From CAYTEO01 sp964436825 (GTDB lineage Bacteria > Krumholzibacteriota > Krumholzibacteriia > LZORAL124-64-63), in assembly GCA_964436825.1 (NCBI GenBank), contig CAYTEO010000015.1, positions 1 through 51,884 of the forward strand: a DNA stretch of 51,884 bases. The letters are read 5' to 3'. The translations under genes were made by a program, and so were the position numbers. The first letter of the stretch is position 1; each line of letters starts with the position of its first letter. The notes under the pieces were generated by a model, which saw only the letters and a list, made by a program, of their open reading frames with translations, was not told where the DNA came from and ran no database searches. Below, piece after piece: positions 32,432 through 41,098 of the stretch.

Positions 32432-33214
32432 ATGAAGATCGCTGTCTGTGTCAAGCAAACCCCCGATTCGGAGACCAGGATCAACCTGCCCGGTCCCGTT
32501 CCCGAACTGGACGATTCCGGTTTCTCCCGCGTCCTGAATCCCTACGACGCCTTCGCCGTCGAGGAGGCGGTGCAGATCAAGGAGCGCCTGGGCGACGACA
32601 CCGAGATCGTCGCCATCACCGTCGGCCCGGAGCGGGTCATGGAGTCGATCAAGAAGGACTGCCTGGCCGTCGGCTGCGACCGGGCCATCCGCATCGACGA
32701 CCCCGCCCTGGAGAAGGCCGAGCCCCTGGCGATCGCCCGCGTCCTGGCCAAGGTCCTCGAGCGGGACGGCTACGACCTGATCCTGACGGGCAAGCAGGCC
32801 ATCGACGACGACAGCGCCCAGGTGGGCGTCATGGTGGCCGAGCTGCTGGGCCTGCCCCACGCCGCGGTGGTCACCGCCCTCGAGCTGGGTGACGGCACCT
32901 TCACGGCGACCCGGGAGATCGAGGGCGGCCAGGAGATCGTCACCGGTCCCCTGCCGGCGGTCATCACCTGCCAGAAGGGCCTCAACGAGCCGCGCCTGCC
33001 CAGCCTGCCCAACATCATGAAGGCCAACATGAAGCCGGTGGAGGTCCTTTCCCTGGCCGACCTGGGCATGGAGGCGCCCGCGGCCACGGTCACCATCACC
33101 AGCTACAGCCCGCCGCCGGCACGGGGCGAGTGCAAGATCATCGAGAACGACGATCCCGCCGAGGCCGCCCGCGAGCTGGCGCGCCTGCTGCGCGAGGAAG
33201 CCAAGGTCATCTGA
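32432..33214 (+). CDS. etfB: electron transfer flavoprotein, beta subunit
   Basis: The 260-residue EtfB starts MKIAVCVKQTPDSETRI and has the conserved features LNPYDAFAVEEAVQIKE, DLILTGKQAIDDDSAQVG (nucleotide binding) and LPSLPNIMKANMKPVE, the recognition-loop region that contacts dehydrogenases. With EtfA it shuttles electrons from acyl-CoA or other flavin dehydrogenases to the membrane. A GGGAGG site precedes the ATG. It is followed at 14 bases by etfA. Whether this is a conventional or a bifurcating type cannot be stated from motif inspection alone. Confidence 0.95.
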   Translation: MKIAVCVKQTPDSETRINLPGPVPELDDSGFSRVLNPYDAFAVEEAVQIKERLGDDTEIVAITVGPERVMESIKKDCLAVGCDRAIRIDDPALEKAEPLAIARVLAKVLERDGYDLILTGKQAIDDDSAQVGVMVAELLGLPHAAVVTALELGDGTFTATREIEGGQEIVTGPLPAVITCQKGLNEPRLPSLPNIMKANMKPVEVLSLADLGMEAPAATVTITSYSPPPARGECKIIENDDPAEAARELARLLREEAKVI

Positions 33215-33228
33215 CGGGAGGAACCGAC

Positions 33229-34191
33229 ATGCCGAACATTGCCGTCTTCATCGAGCAGCGCGACGGTGAGATCAAGAAGGTCGCCTGGCAGATGATCAGC
33301 AAGGCCCGCGAGCTGGTCGACCAGGCCGGTGGCGAGGTCTGGGGCGTCTACCTGGGCCCGGGCGACGTGGCTGCCGACGCCGGTCGCTACGGCGCCCACA
33401 AGGTCTTCACCGCCGACGGCGAGCAGCTGCAGCAGTACAACTGCGAGATCTGGACCCAGGCCCTCGGCTCCTTCCTGGAGCAGCAACAGCCCGACCTGCT
33501 GCTGCTGGGCTCCACGACGATGGGCAAGGAGCTGGCTCCCCGGCTGGCCGCCCGCCGGGGCCTGGCCTGCATCAGCGACAGCACCGGCCTGTCGTGGAGC
33601 GACGGCTGGACCGTCCGCCGTCCCATCCTGGCCGGCAAGTGCTACACCGACGTCGTCCCGCAGACCTCGCCGGCGATCGTCGGGATCAGGCCCAACGCCT
33701 TCACCCTGGCCGAGCACGACGGCAGCGCCACCGCCGAGACCTTCGACCCGGGCCTGGACGGCTACACGCCCAAGGCGGTCGTCAAGGAGGTCCGCAAGTC
33801 GGAGCAGAAGACCGTGGAGTTGACCGAGGCGGAGATCATCGTCTCCGGCGGCCGCGGTCTCAAGGAGGCTGCCAACTACAAGCTCATCGAGGAGCTGGCC
33901 GAGACCCTCGGCGCCGCCGCCGGTGCCAGCCGCGCCATCGTCGACGCCGGCTGGGTCGACCACAGCCACCAGGTGGGCCAGACCGGCAAGACGGTCAGCC
34001 CCAACTGCTACATCGCCGTCGGCATCAGCGGCGCCATCCAGCACCTGGCCGGGATGAGCTCCAGCAAGTGCATCGTGGCCATCAACAAGGACCCCAACGC
34101 GCCCATCTTCAAGGCCGCCGACTACGGCATCGTCGCCGACCTGTTCGACGTGGTGCCCGCCTTCAAGGAGGCGGTCGAGAACCTGGACTGA
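33229..34191 (+). CDS. etfA: electron transfer flavoprotein, alpha subunit
   Basis: A 320-residue EtfA. The C-terminal FAD domain is clear: IIVSGGRGLKEAANYKLIEEL, VDAGWVDHSHQVGQTGKTVSP, ISGAIQHLAGMSSSKCIVAINKD and PIFKAADYGIVADLFDVVPA. The N-terminal domain is short and has no ferredoxin extension. ATG 33229 with GGGAGG upstream. EtfAB and the membrane FeS protein at 36346-38355 are natural partners for passing electrons to quinone. A perfect palindrome after the stop likely ends the transcript. Confidence 0.96.
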   Translation: MPNIAVFIEQRDGEIKKVAWQMISKARELVDQAGGEVWGVYLGPGDVAADAGRYGAHKVFTADGEQLQQYNCEIWTQALGSFLEQQQPDLLLLGSTTMGKELAPRLAARRGLACISDSTGLSWSDGWTVRRPILAGKCYTDVVPQTSPAIVGIRPNAFTLAEHDGSATAETFDPGLDGYTPKAVVKEVRKSEQKTVELTEAEIIVSGGRGLKEAANYKLIEELAETLGAAAGASRAIVDAGWVDHSHQVGQTGKTVSPNCYIAVGISGAIQHLAGMSSSKCIVAINKDPNAPIFKAADYGIVADLFDVVPAFKEAVENLD

Positions 34192-34219
34192 ACGATCGGC
34201 CGCAGGCCGGTCCCGAGCT

Positions 34220-34247
34220 GGCGCCGGACCCCCGGGGGTCCGGCGCC
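34220..34247 (+). terminator. perfect palindromic terminator after etfA
   Basis: A 28-base perfect palindrome (14-base arms) starts 29 bases after the etfA stop and is followed by TCGTCGTT. It also lies where the 5' end of the next, truncated gene would be expected. Confidence 0.65.
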
Positions 34248-34328
34248 TCGTCGTTCGGGCTCAACGACGGCGCGCAACTGCCGACGACAGGGACGGGAGC
34301 CCGGCGGTCCACCCCGCCGCCATGCCCG

Positions 34329-35159
34329 TACCTGGAGGGAGAGCCCGACCTCGTCGAATACACCATCGACCTGGTGGCCTGCGCCGACATCGCCATCGTC
34401 TTCGGCCACGTCACCGCCCTGAACGACACCCTGTTCGGCCCGCTGGACGGTTTCGCGCAGTGGGAGCTGGAGGAGGAGTCCGCCGAGGGCGGCACGACGT
34501 GGCGGCAGTGGCGGCGCGTCTACGACCTGCCCGTCGCCGCGGGCGAACGGCTGGGCCGCGGCGGCGGCCACGTGGACCAGTGGGGAGTGGACATGGGGCT
34601 GTTCGACCTCTCCCGGCCGCCCGCCACCATGGCCAGCCCCCTCTGGGACGGCGACTGGTACCTCTACGCCCACTGTCCCCTGGAGTACTTCGTCGAGCCC
34701 GTCCGGTCGCAGCTGCGCGCCAGGCTGGCCCTCCCCGCCGAGGTGCTGAACACCGACTACGGTTGCGGCGTGCTCCACGAGGACATCGCCGGGGCGCTGC
34801 AGGGGGTCTGGTTCCCGGCCGAGGACGCGAGCATGTACGCGGAGGACCGGGACGTCTCCTTCTCCCACCTCAGCACCGACCCTCGCCGGTCCATCATCGC
34901 CATCGGCGGCAGGGCCTGCGCGACCGTCCCCCCGCAGGTCTACTTCATCGAGACGCAGGAGAGCGGGCAGCTGAACCGCCCGTTCGACCAGGTGACCAGC
35001 GACGGGCAGACCTACGCCTACCGGGCCACCTGGCCGGAGGAACCGCTGATCCTGGTCAGGCTGGTCGCGCCGGACACGCTCTGGGTCGAGGGGCTCCCCG
35101 CCGGCACGCCGCAGGAGGCGTGGTCGTTCAGCGGGGCGAGGTCGGTCTTCATCCGCTAG
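34329..35159 (+). pseudogene. 5'-truncated gene with a degenerate M23/LytM-like region
   Basis: About 275 codons end in a proper stop at 35159, but no credible start exists. The only early in-frame start is GTG 34374, with no ribosome-binding site, and protein-like sequence begins abruptly near DLVEYTIDLVACADIAIVFGH. The body resembles the core and C-terminus of larger secreted proteins with an M23-like fold: FGHVTALNDTLF, LPVAAGERLGRGGG, DMGLFDL, YGCGVLHEDIAGALQGVWFP and FIETQESGQLNRPFDQV. Expected signal peptide and leading strands are absent. The etfA terminator occupies their place. I read it as a remnant left by a deletion; an assembly join is also possible. Confidence 0.55.
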
Positions 35160-35207
35160 AACGGGCGAGGCGCGGGACCGGCCCGGCGGGCGTACCGGCG
35201 GCGGCGC

Positions 35208-36251
35208 CTATCCCAGGCGCCGCTCGACGGCGGCGACGGCGGCATCGGCCTGGTCGACCAGCTCCTGGAGGATCTCCCGCATGGGCTGGATCCGGTGGAC
35301 CAGGCCCACCGACTGGCCGGCCATGAGCGATCCGTGCTCCACGTCGCCGTCGACGGCACCGCGGCGCAGACCGCCCACCCAGAACTTCTCCACCTCGTAC
35401 TGGGCCTCGGTGCGGTTGATCTCGCCGCGCTCCATCCTCTCCAGCAGTTCCAGCTGCAGCCTGCCGAACTCCTCCATGGCCTCGTTGGCCAGGGCGCGCA
35501 CGGCGACCACCGGCAGCCGCGAGCTGTACTGGGGGGTGGCGACGGCCTGCCGCGCCCGGGCCTTCAGGAAGTACTCCTTGAACAGGGGATGGGCCTGGCA
35601 CTCCTCCGCCACGACGAAACGGGTGCCGAGCTGGGCGCCTGCCGCCCCCATCAGGCAGAGGTGGCCGATCATCCGGCCGTCGGCGATCCCGCCGGCCACG
35701 AAGATGGGCAGCCGGTCGCCGTAGTCGAACAGGATCTCCTGCGCCAGGACGATCGTCGAGACGTGGCCTATGTGTCCCCCCGCCTCGCTTCCCTCCAGGA
35801 TCAGGGCGTCGGCCCCGTAGCTGATCATCCGCTCGGCCATCGAGGCGGTCGAGGCGAAGCAGAGGACCTTGGCCCCGCTGGCCTTGGCCTGCTCCACCTC
35901 GCTGCGCCGGGGGATCGAGCCGGCGAAGACGATGTGGGACATCTGCTTCTGGCAGCAGATGTCCAGGTGCGCCCGGTAGTTGGGGGCGATGACGATGATG
36001 TTGGCGGCGAACGGACGGTCGGTCAGCCGCCGCGTCTCGTCGATGGCCTCGGCGAACATCTCCGGCGGCATGTTGCCGCCGGCCAGGGACGCGAAACCGC
36101 CCAGGTTGCAGACCGTCGAGACGAGCTGCGGGTCGGAGATCCAGGTCATGGCGCCGCACATGATGGGCAGCTCGCTGCCGAAGAACTCCTGGCCGCGCCG
36201 CCAGACGCGGTCCAGGCGCGGGGTGGAACGAACGGGATCGGTGCCGGGCAT
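35208..36251 (-). CDS. nitronate monooxygenase / FabK-like FMN oxidoreductase
   Basis: A 347-residue FMN TIM-barrel protein of the nitronate monooxygenase/2-nitropropane dioxygenase family. Seen motifs: PIMCGAMTWISDPQLVSTV at the start, ALILEGSEAGGHIG (flavin phosphate region), PIFVAGGIADGRMIG and GAQLGTRFVVAEECQAH. The same fold includes FabK enoyl-ACP reductase and acyl-CoA-acting enzymes, so the substrate is uncertain. Its position between etfBA and the ETF:quinone oxidoreductase hints at fatty-acid metabolism. Start ATG 36251 fits the GGAGG spacing better than the GTG two codons earlier. Confidence 0.82.
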   Translation of the reverse strand: MPGTDPVRSTPRLDRVWRRGQEFFGSELPIMCGAMTWISDPQLVSTVCNLGGFASLAGGNMPPEMFAEAIDETRRLTDRPFAANIIVIAPNYRAHLDICCQKQMSHIVFAGSIPRRSEVEQAKASGAKVLCFASTASMAERMISYGADALILEGSEAGGHIGHVSTIVLAQEILFDYGDRLPIFVAGGIADGRMIGHLCLMGAAGAQLGTRFVVAEECQAHPLFKEYFLKARARQAVATPQYSSRLPVVAVRALANEAMEEFGRLQLELLERMERGEINRTEAQYEVEKFWVGGLRRGAVDGDVEHGSLMAGQSVGLVHRIQPMREILQELVDQADAAVAAVERRLG

Positions 36252-36345
36252 CGTCACGCCTCCTGCCGGATGTGGGAACCGCCGCCCGGGTCGGGCGGCG
36301 GTGATATCATACGCGGCGCATCCGAATTGGCAAGGGGCGTCTGTC

Positions 36346-38355
36346 CTAGTCGACCAGCTGCCGCTCGATCATCTCGGCCAGGTCCAGCACATCGAGCTGC
36401 TCCTCCCGTCCCGTCTCCTTGACCCCGTCGCCGAGCATCGTCAGGCAGAAGGGGCAGGCCGTCGCCACCTCGGCGGCGCCGGTGCCGGCCGCCTCGCCGA
36501 TCCGCTCCTGGTTGATCCGCGTGCCCAGGCTCTCCTCCATGAACATCCGCGCGCCGCCGGCGCCGCAGCAGAACCCGTCGCGGCCGTGGCGCGGCATCTC
36601 CACTTGCCGGGCGCCGAGGGCGGCGACGATCTCCCGCGGGGCGTCGGTGATCCCGTTGTGGCGTGCCAGGTAGCAGGAGTCGTGGTAGGTGACCGTCGCG
36701 CCCGCGCCGCGGGAGACCCGCAGGCGGCCGCTGCGCAGCAGGTCGGCCAGCAGCTCGGTGTGGTGGATGACCTCGGCCTCGTCCCAGTCGAACTGGGGGT
36801 ACTCGCCCGCCAGCATGTTGTAGCAGTGCGGGCAGGCGGTGACGATCTTGCGGACCTTGTACTTGCGGAAGGTCGCGATGTTCTGCTGGGCCTGCATCTC
36901 GAACAGGTACTCGTGGCCCATGCGGCGGGCGGGATCGCCGCAGCACCCCTCCTCCGTCCCCAGGACGGCGAAGTCGACGCCGGCCCTCTCCAGCAGGCGG
37001 CAGAGGCTGCGCAGGACACGCTTGTTGCGGTCGTCGAAGGCGCCGGCGCAGCCGACGAACAGGAGGTACTCGGCCTCCCCCCGGTCGCGCAGGCGCGGCA
37101 CGGGCAACTCCTCGATCCAGTCCTCCCGCCCCGCGGCGCCGACGTTCCAGGGGTTGCTGTTGTTCTCCAGGCCCTTGAGCGCCGTGGTCAGCTCCTGGGG
37201 CATCTTGGCCTCGGTCATCATCAGGTAGCGCCGCAGGTCGATGATGTGGTCGATGTGCTCGATGCCCACCGGGCAGACGGTCTGGCAGTAGCCGCAGGTC
37301 GTGCAGGCCCAGACGACGTCCTCGGGGATGACCCCGCCCGGCAGGGTCGGCCGGTCGATGGCGGCGCTCGCGGCGGCGGCCTGCTCGTCCCGACCGGCGG
37401 CCTTCAGCTTGCCCACCTCCTCCACCTGGGGAGCGATGGCGTAGAGGTGGTCCCGCTCGGCGACGATCAGCTCCCGCGGCTGCAGCGGCTTGCCGGTGAC
37501 CGTGGTCGGGCAGTGGACGGTGCAGCGTCCGCACTCGGTGCAGCTGTACATGTCGGTCAGCCGCTTCCAGGGGAAGTCCTCGATCTTGCCCACGCCGAAG
37601 GTCTCCTTCCCCTCGAACTCCATCCGCGCCGGCGAGCCGGGATGGTCGAGCTTCATGAAGAAGACGTTGGGCAGGGCCGTCAGGACGTGGAAGTGCTTCC
37701 CGTACGGGAGGTAGTTCAGGAACCCCAGCAGCAGCACCACGTGGGACCAGAACAGCCCCTGCTCCCAGGCGGCGACCTTCGCCGCCGGCAGGCCGGCGAA
37801 CAGGCCGGCCAGGGCGGTGCCCACGTAGGCCCAGCCCGCCTCGGGATGGTCCGGATGCAGGGTGAACAGGGCGGCGTCGCCGAGCAGGTCGGTCACCATC
37901 AGCGCCCCGATCCACAGCAGGATCAGCACCCCCTCCAGGTTCAGGTGCAGCCGGGCGGGCCTGAGCACCAGGCGCCGGTACAGGGCGTAGAGGATGGCCA
38001 CCACGACGACGACCTCGAAGGTGTCCTTCAGCGCGGCGTAGGCCAGGCCGGCCCCGCCGCCCAGCAGCGGCAGGTGGAAACCGGGATCGTAGCCCCTGCC
38101 GACGAGGGTCACCGACCGGATGGCCACGGCCAGGAAGCCGAAGAAGATGGCCGTGTGCATCCAGCCGGCCCCGCGCTCGTAGCGGAGCCGCTGCTGTCCG
38201 AACCCGATGACGAGCAGACGGCCCAGCCGCTCCCACGGGCGATCCCAGCGGGCCTCGGGCTCGGCGGCGCGCAACAGCCACCAGCGGCCGGCGATCGTGT
38301 TGGCGAACAGGGCCAGGGCCAGCAGGAGCAGGATCGTCATCAGGGCTGGATTCAT
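36346..38355 (-). CDS. membrane FeS oxidoreductase, ETF:(mena)quinone oxidoreductase type
   Basis: A 669-residue protein with about six N-terminal membrane helices forming a cytochrome-b/nitrate-reductase-gamma-like domain (to about residue 245). Two [4Fe-4S] motifs follow, YSCTECGRCTVHCPTT and WACTTCGYCQTVCPVG, and then two HdrD-type CCG domains (LFVGCAGAFDD with EEGCCGDPARR; YHDSCYLARH with FCCGAGGARMF). This is the architecture of EMO-type ETF:menaquinone oxidoreductases described in syntrophic and related bacteria. Nearby etfBA supports that role. ATG 38355 with GAGGTG. Confidence 0.88.
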   Translation of the reverse strand: MNPALMTILLLLALALFANTIAGRWWLLRAAEPEARWDRPWERLGRLLVIGFGQQRLRYERGAGWMHTAIFFGFLAVAIRSVTLVGRGYDPGFHLPLLGGGAGLAYAALKDTFEVVVVVAILYALYRRLVLRPARLHLNLEGVLILLWIGALMVTDLLGDAALFTLHPDHPEAGWAYVGTALAGLFAGLPAAKVAAWEQGLFWSHVVLLLGFLNYLPYGKHFHVLTALPNVFFMKLDHPGSPARMEFEGKETFGVGKIEDFPWKRLTDMYSCTECGRCTVHCPTTVTGKPLQPRELIVAERDHLYAIAPQVEEVGKLKAAGRDEQAAAASAAIDRPTLPGGVIPEDVVWACTTCGYCQTVCPVGIEHIDHIIDLRRYLMMTEAKMPQELTTALKGLENNSNPWNVGAAGREDWIEELPVPRLRDRGEAEYLLFVGCAGAFDDRNKRVLRSLCRLLERAGVDFAVLGTEEGCCGDPARRMGHEYLFEMQAQQNIATFRKYKVRKIVTACPHCYNMLAGEYPQFDWDEAEVIHHTELLADLLRSGRLRVSRGAGATVTYHDSCYLARHNGITDAPREIVAALGARQVEMPRHGRDGFCCGAGGARMFMEESLGTRINQERIGEAAGTGAAEVATACPFCLTMLGDGVKETGREEQLDVLDLAEMIERQLVD

Positions 38356-38420
38356 CGGTTCACCTCGCAGCGCTCGTTCCCACGGTCGACGTGCGATCAG
38401 GCCAGCGGCTTCCGTCAGCA

Positions 38421-38450
38421 AGGATAACCGGCGGGGCCGGAGGGTGCCAA
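38421..38450 (-). promoter_or_regulatory. promoter of the ETF:quinone oxidoreductase gene
   Basis: On the minus strand: -35 TTGGCA (38450-38445), 18-base spacer, -10 TATCCT (38426-38421), about 65 bases before the ATG. Confidence 0.55.
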
Positions 38451-38456
38451 GCGGAA

Positions 38457-38470
38457 TGAATGGTCATTCA
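38457..38470. promoter_or_regulatory. operator-like palindrome TGAATG-gt-CATTCA
   Basis: A perfect 6+6 inverted repeat directly upstream of the -35 of the membrane FeS gene. The half-sites TGAATG and CATTCA are those of the TetR-family FadR operator of Bacillus (TGAATGA...TCATTCA), but the centre is shorter. No TetR gene lies in the window. Confidence 0.5.
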
Positions 38471-38528
38471 CCCATCGGCCGGCCCCGCCGCTGCGGTCCC
38501 CGGTAGGATCGGCGGATGCGGGAATCGC

Positions 38529-38557
38529 TGGACATTTTTTTCCGGCGAGGGTAGCTT
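38529..38557 (+). promoter_or_regulatory. promoter of the CoA-binding gene and perhaps the sugar operon
   Basis: -35 TGGACA (38529-38534), 17-base spacer, -10 TAGCTT (38552-38557). The -10 is identical to the one proposed for the sahR-like gene. Confidence 0.5.
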
Positions 38558-38583
38558 TTCCGTCGAGTTTCGGCAGGCAACCG

Positions 38584-38607
38584 GGACCGGGTCGACAGCC
38601 CCGGTCC
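38584..38607 (+). other. leader hairpin upstream of the CoA-binding gene
   Basis: GGACCGGG (38584-38591) pairs perfectly with CCCGGTCC (38600-38607) and is followed by TTTCT, about 53 bases before the ATG. It could act as a leaky terminator or attenuator; it may also be incidental. Confidence 0.4.
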
Positions 38608-38660
38608 TTTCTGGATCGCCCGATCGCCCCAGGGGACCGTCCCACGGGAGGATACCGACG

Positions 38661-39092
38661 ATGACCGACACCACCGCCTTCACCAATCCGGACGATGCCG
38701 TCATCAGGGAGCTGCTGCAGTCGATGCGCCGCGTGGCCGTCGTCGGCATCTCCGACAACCCCGACCGGGCCAGCCACGGGATCACCAAGTTCCTGCTCCA
38801 CGGCGGCTACGAGGTCGTGGGAGTCAATCCCAAGCTCGACGAGGTCCTCGGCGTCAAGGTCTACCCCTCGCTGGCCGACATTCCCGGTGAGATCGACGTC
38901 GTCGACATCTTCCGGCGCGGCGAGTTCGTCGGTCCCATCGTCGAGGCCGCCATCGCCAAGGGCGCCAAGGCGGTCTGGATGCAGGAGGAGGTCCGCAACG
39001 AGGAGGCCGCGCTCCGCGCCCGCGACGCCGGCCTGATCGTCGTCATGGACCGCTGCATCTACAAGGAGTGGCTGCGGCTGCTCAACGATTGA
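38661..39092 (+). CDS. CoA-binding domain protein (YccU family)
   Basis: A 143-residue single Rossmann domain of the CoA_binding_2 type, as in E. coli YccU/HcgB-unrelated small proteins and the N-terminus of ADP-forming acyl-CoA synthetases. Signatures are VAVVGISDNPDRASHGITKFLL (nucleotide loop), YEVVGVNPKLDEVLG, EIDVVDIFRRGEFVG and KAVWMQEEVRNEEA. The C-terminal MDRCIYKEW is the conserved family end. No catalytic domain is attached, so it may sense or deliver CoA esters. GGGAGG precedes the ATG. It is 27 bases before gmd. Confidence 0.9.
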   Translation: MTDTTAFTNPDDAVIRELLQSMRRVAVVGISDNPDRASHGITKFLLHGGYEVVGVNPKLDEVLGVKVYPSLADIPGEIDVVDIFRRGEFVGPIVEAAIAKGAKAVWMQEEVRNEEAALRARDAGLIVVMDRCIYKEWLRLLND

Positions 39093-39119
39093 TCATCCGC
39101 CGCGGGAGGAAGAGGCGAC

Positions 39120-40088
39120 ATGACCAGGGCCCTCATCACCGGGATCACCGGCTTCGCCGGCTCCCATCTGGCCGACCACCTGCTGGCCGTCGGCGGCTAC
39201 GAGGTCTTCGGCCTCAAGCGCTGGCGCAGCTCCCGGGAGAACATCCGCCACCTGGCCGGCCGGATCACGCTGCTGGACGGCGACATCACCGACGCGCGCC
39301 GCATGCGCGAGATCGTGGCCGAGGTCCGCCCCGACCTGGTCTTCCACCTGGCGGCCCAGTCCTTCGTCCCCACGAGCTGGCACGAACCGGACGCGACCCT
39401 GACGACGAACGTCCGCGGCCAGCTCAACCTGTTCGAGGCGATCCGCGATCTCGGGGTCGACTGCCGGATCCAGATCGCCGGCAGCAGCGAGGAGTACGGC
39501 CTGGTCCGTCCCGACGAGGTCCCGATCACCGAGGACACCCCCCTGCGACCGCTCAGTCCCTACGCCGTCAGCAAGGTGACCCAGGACCTGCTGGCCTGGC
39601 AGTACCACCGCAGCTACGGCCTGGCGGTCGTGCGGACCCGCGGTTTCAACCACACCGGTCCGCGACGCGGCGAGGTCTTCGTCACCAGCAACTTCGCCCG
39701 CCAGATCGCCGCCATCGAGGCCGGGCTGCAGCCGCCGGTCCTGAAGGTGGGCAACCTGGAGGCGAGCCGGGACTTCACCGACGTCCGCGACATGGTCCGC
39801 GCCTACCGGCTCGCCGCGGAGAAGGGCGAGCCGGGAGCCGTCTACAACATCTGCTCCGGCCACGCGCTCACCATCCGCGAGCTGCTGGACAGGCTGCTGG
39901 CGCTGAGCGACGTCGAGATCCGCGTCGAGGAGGACCCGGCCCGCCTGCGGCCGTCGGACGTGCCGATCCTGCTCGGATCGGCCGCCCGGTTCCGCGAGGT
40001 CACCGGATGGGAGCCCGAGATCCCTCTGGAGCAGACGCTGCGTGACCTGCTGGACTGGTGGCGGCAGCGCATGGCCGGGGAGCGCTGA
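39120..40088 (+). CDS. gmd: GDP-mannose 4,6-dehydratase
   Basis: A 322-residue extended short-chain dehydrogenase that turns GDP-D-mannose into GDP-4-keto-6-deoxy-mannose. NADP motif LITGITGFAGSHLADHLL, FHLAAQSFVPTSW, active-site AGSSEEYG with a nearby YAVSK (Tyr-Lys), RTRGFNHTGPRRG and SRDFTDVRDMVRAY. It is shorter than the E. coli enzyme (373) and closer to the Gmd/Rmd-like NAD-dependent group, so some overlap in activity with the next gene is possible. GGGAGG before the ATG. Its stop overlaps rmd as TGATG. Confidence 0.85.
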   Translation: MTRALITGITGFAGSHLADHLLAVGGYEVFGLKRWRSSRENIRHLAGRITLLDGDITDARRMREIVAEVRPDLVFHLAAQSFVPTSWHEPDATLTTNVRGQLNLFEAIRDLGVDCRIQIAGSSEEYGLVRPDEVPITEDTPLRPLSPYAVSKVTQDLLAWQYHRSYGLAVVRTRGFNHTGPRRGEVFVTSNFARQIAAIEAGLQPPVLKVGNLEASRDFTDVRDMVRAYRLAAEKGEPGAVYNICSGHALTIRELLDRLLALSDVEIRVEEDPARLRPSDVPILLGSAARFREVTGWEPEIPLEQTLRDLLDWWRQRMAGER

Positions 40089-41098
40089 TGCCCGCGCCCC
40101 GGGCACTGATCACCGGAGCGGCCGGTTTCGCCGGCCCCTGGCTGGCCGCCGCGCTGCTGGAGCGCGGCTGGAGCGTGACGGGGCTGTCGCGCCGGCCGCC
40201 GGAGGGACTGCCGGCACGGCTGCCGGGGTTCACCGGCGAGGATTCCGGTGACCGGGCCGTCTACACCGGCCCGGCCGGCAGCTGGACCTGCCTGGCGGGG
40301 GACGTCACCGACACCGACGGACTCCACGAGCTGCTGGCGAGCGAGCGGCCCGACCATCTCTTCCACCTGGCGGCCCGCAGTTCCGCCGGGGCGTCCTTCG
40401 CCCGGCCGGCGGAGACCCTGGCCGTGAACGCCGGCGGCACGCTGGCGGTCCTGGAGGCCGTCCGGCGCCTGCCAGCCGGGCGGCGGCCGCGCGTCGTCGT
40501 CGTGGGCTCGGCCGACGAGTACGGGGCCCCGGACCAGCCCCGCCCCCTGGCGGAAGGGGCGCCCCTGCGCCCCGTCTCGCCCTACGGCGCCAGCAAGGCG
40601 GCGGCCACGCTGCTGGGACGGCAGTACCACGCCGCCCACGGGCTGGACGTCGTCGTCGCACGCCCGTTCAGCCACATCGGCCCCGGACAGGCGCCGCAAT
40701 TCCTGTTCCCGTCGCTGGCTCGCCAGATCGTCGCCGCCGAGCGCGGGAGCGGGCCGACGGAACTGCTGGTGGGCGACCTCTCGCCACGGCGCGACTACCT
40801 GCACGTGGCCGACGTGGCCCTGGCCTACGTGGCCCTGGCCCTCCGTGGACGACCGGGCCGGGTCTACAACATCTGCTCCGGCCGCGGGATCGCCCTGCAC
40901 GACGCCGCCTCCCTGCTGACGCAGCAGGCGAGGGTCCCGGTGACCCTGCGCCCGGACCCGGCGAGGGTCCGCCCGGCCGACATCCCGTACCTGGTCGGCG
41001 ATCCCACCCGGTTGATCGCCGAGACCGACTGGCAGCAGCAGCGCGGCATCGCCGCGGCGCTGCATGAACTCCTGGACTGGACGAGGGAGACGACATGA
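40088..41098 (+). CDS. rmd: GDP-4-keto-6-deoxy-D-mannose reductase-like (RMD)
   Basis: A 336-residue extended SDR paralogous to the preceding gene. Motifs: LITGAAGFAGPWLAAALL (NADP), FHLAARSSAGASF, VVGSADEYG and SPYGASK (catalytic Tyr-Lys), ARPFSHIGPGQ and PRRDYLHVADVALAY. RMD reduces the Gmd product to GDP-D-rhamnose, and gmd-rmd pairs are typical of rhamnan or lipopolysaccharide pathways. A 28-residue lengthening after the first strand pair (near residues 40-65) is unusual. It overlaps both neighbours (TGATG and ATGA), so the operon is translationally coupled. Confidence 0.75.
   Translation: MPAPRALITGAAGFAGPWLAAALLERGWSVTGLSRRPPEGLPARLPGFTGEDSGDRAVYTGPAGSWTCLAGDVTDTDGLHELLASERPDHLFHLAARSSAGASFARPAETLAVNAGGTLAVLEAVRRLPAGRRPRVVVVGSADEYGAPDQPRPLAEGAPLRPVSPYGASKAAATLLGRQYHAAHGLDVVVARPFSHIGPGQAPQFLFPSLARQIVAAERGSGPTELLVGDLSPRRDYLHVADVALAYVALALRGRPGRVYNICSGRGIALHDAASLLTQQARVPVTLRPDPARVRPADIPYLVGDPTRLIAETDWQQQRGIAAALHELLDWTRETT

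Larger units (their letters stand above)
38356..38660. other. 305-base divergent control region
   Basis: No gene is seen. It contains the promoter and operator-like palindrome of the membrane FeS gene (38421-38470), the promoter of the CoA-binding gene (38529-38557) and a leader hairpin (38584-38607). Confidence 0.7.
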
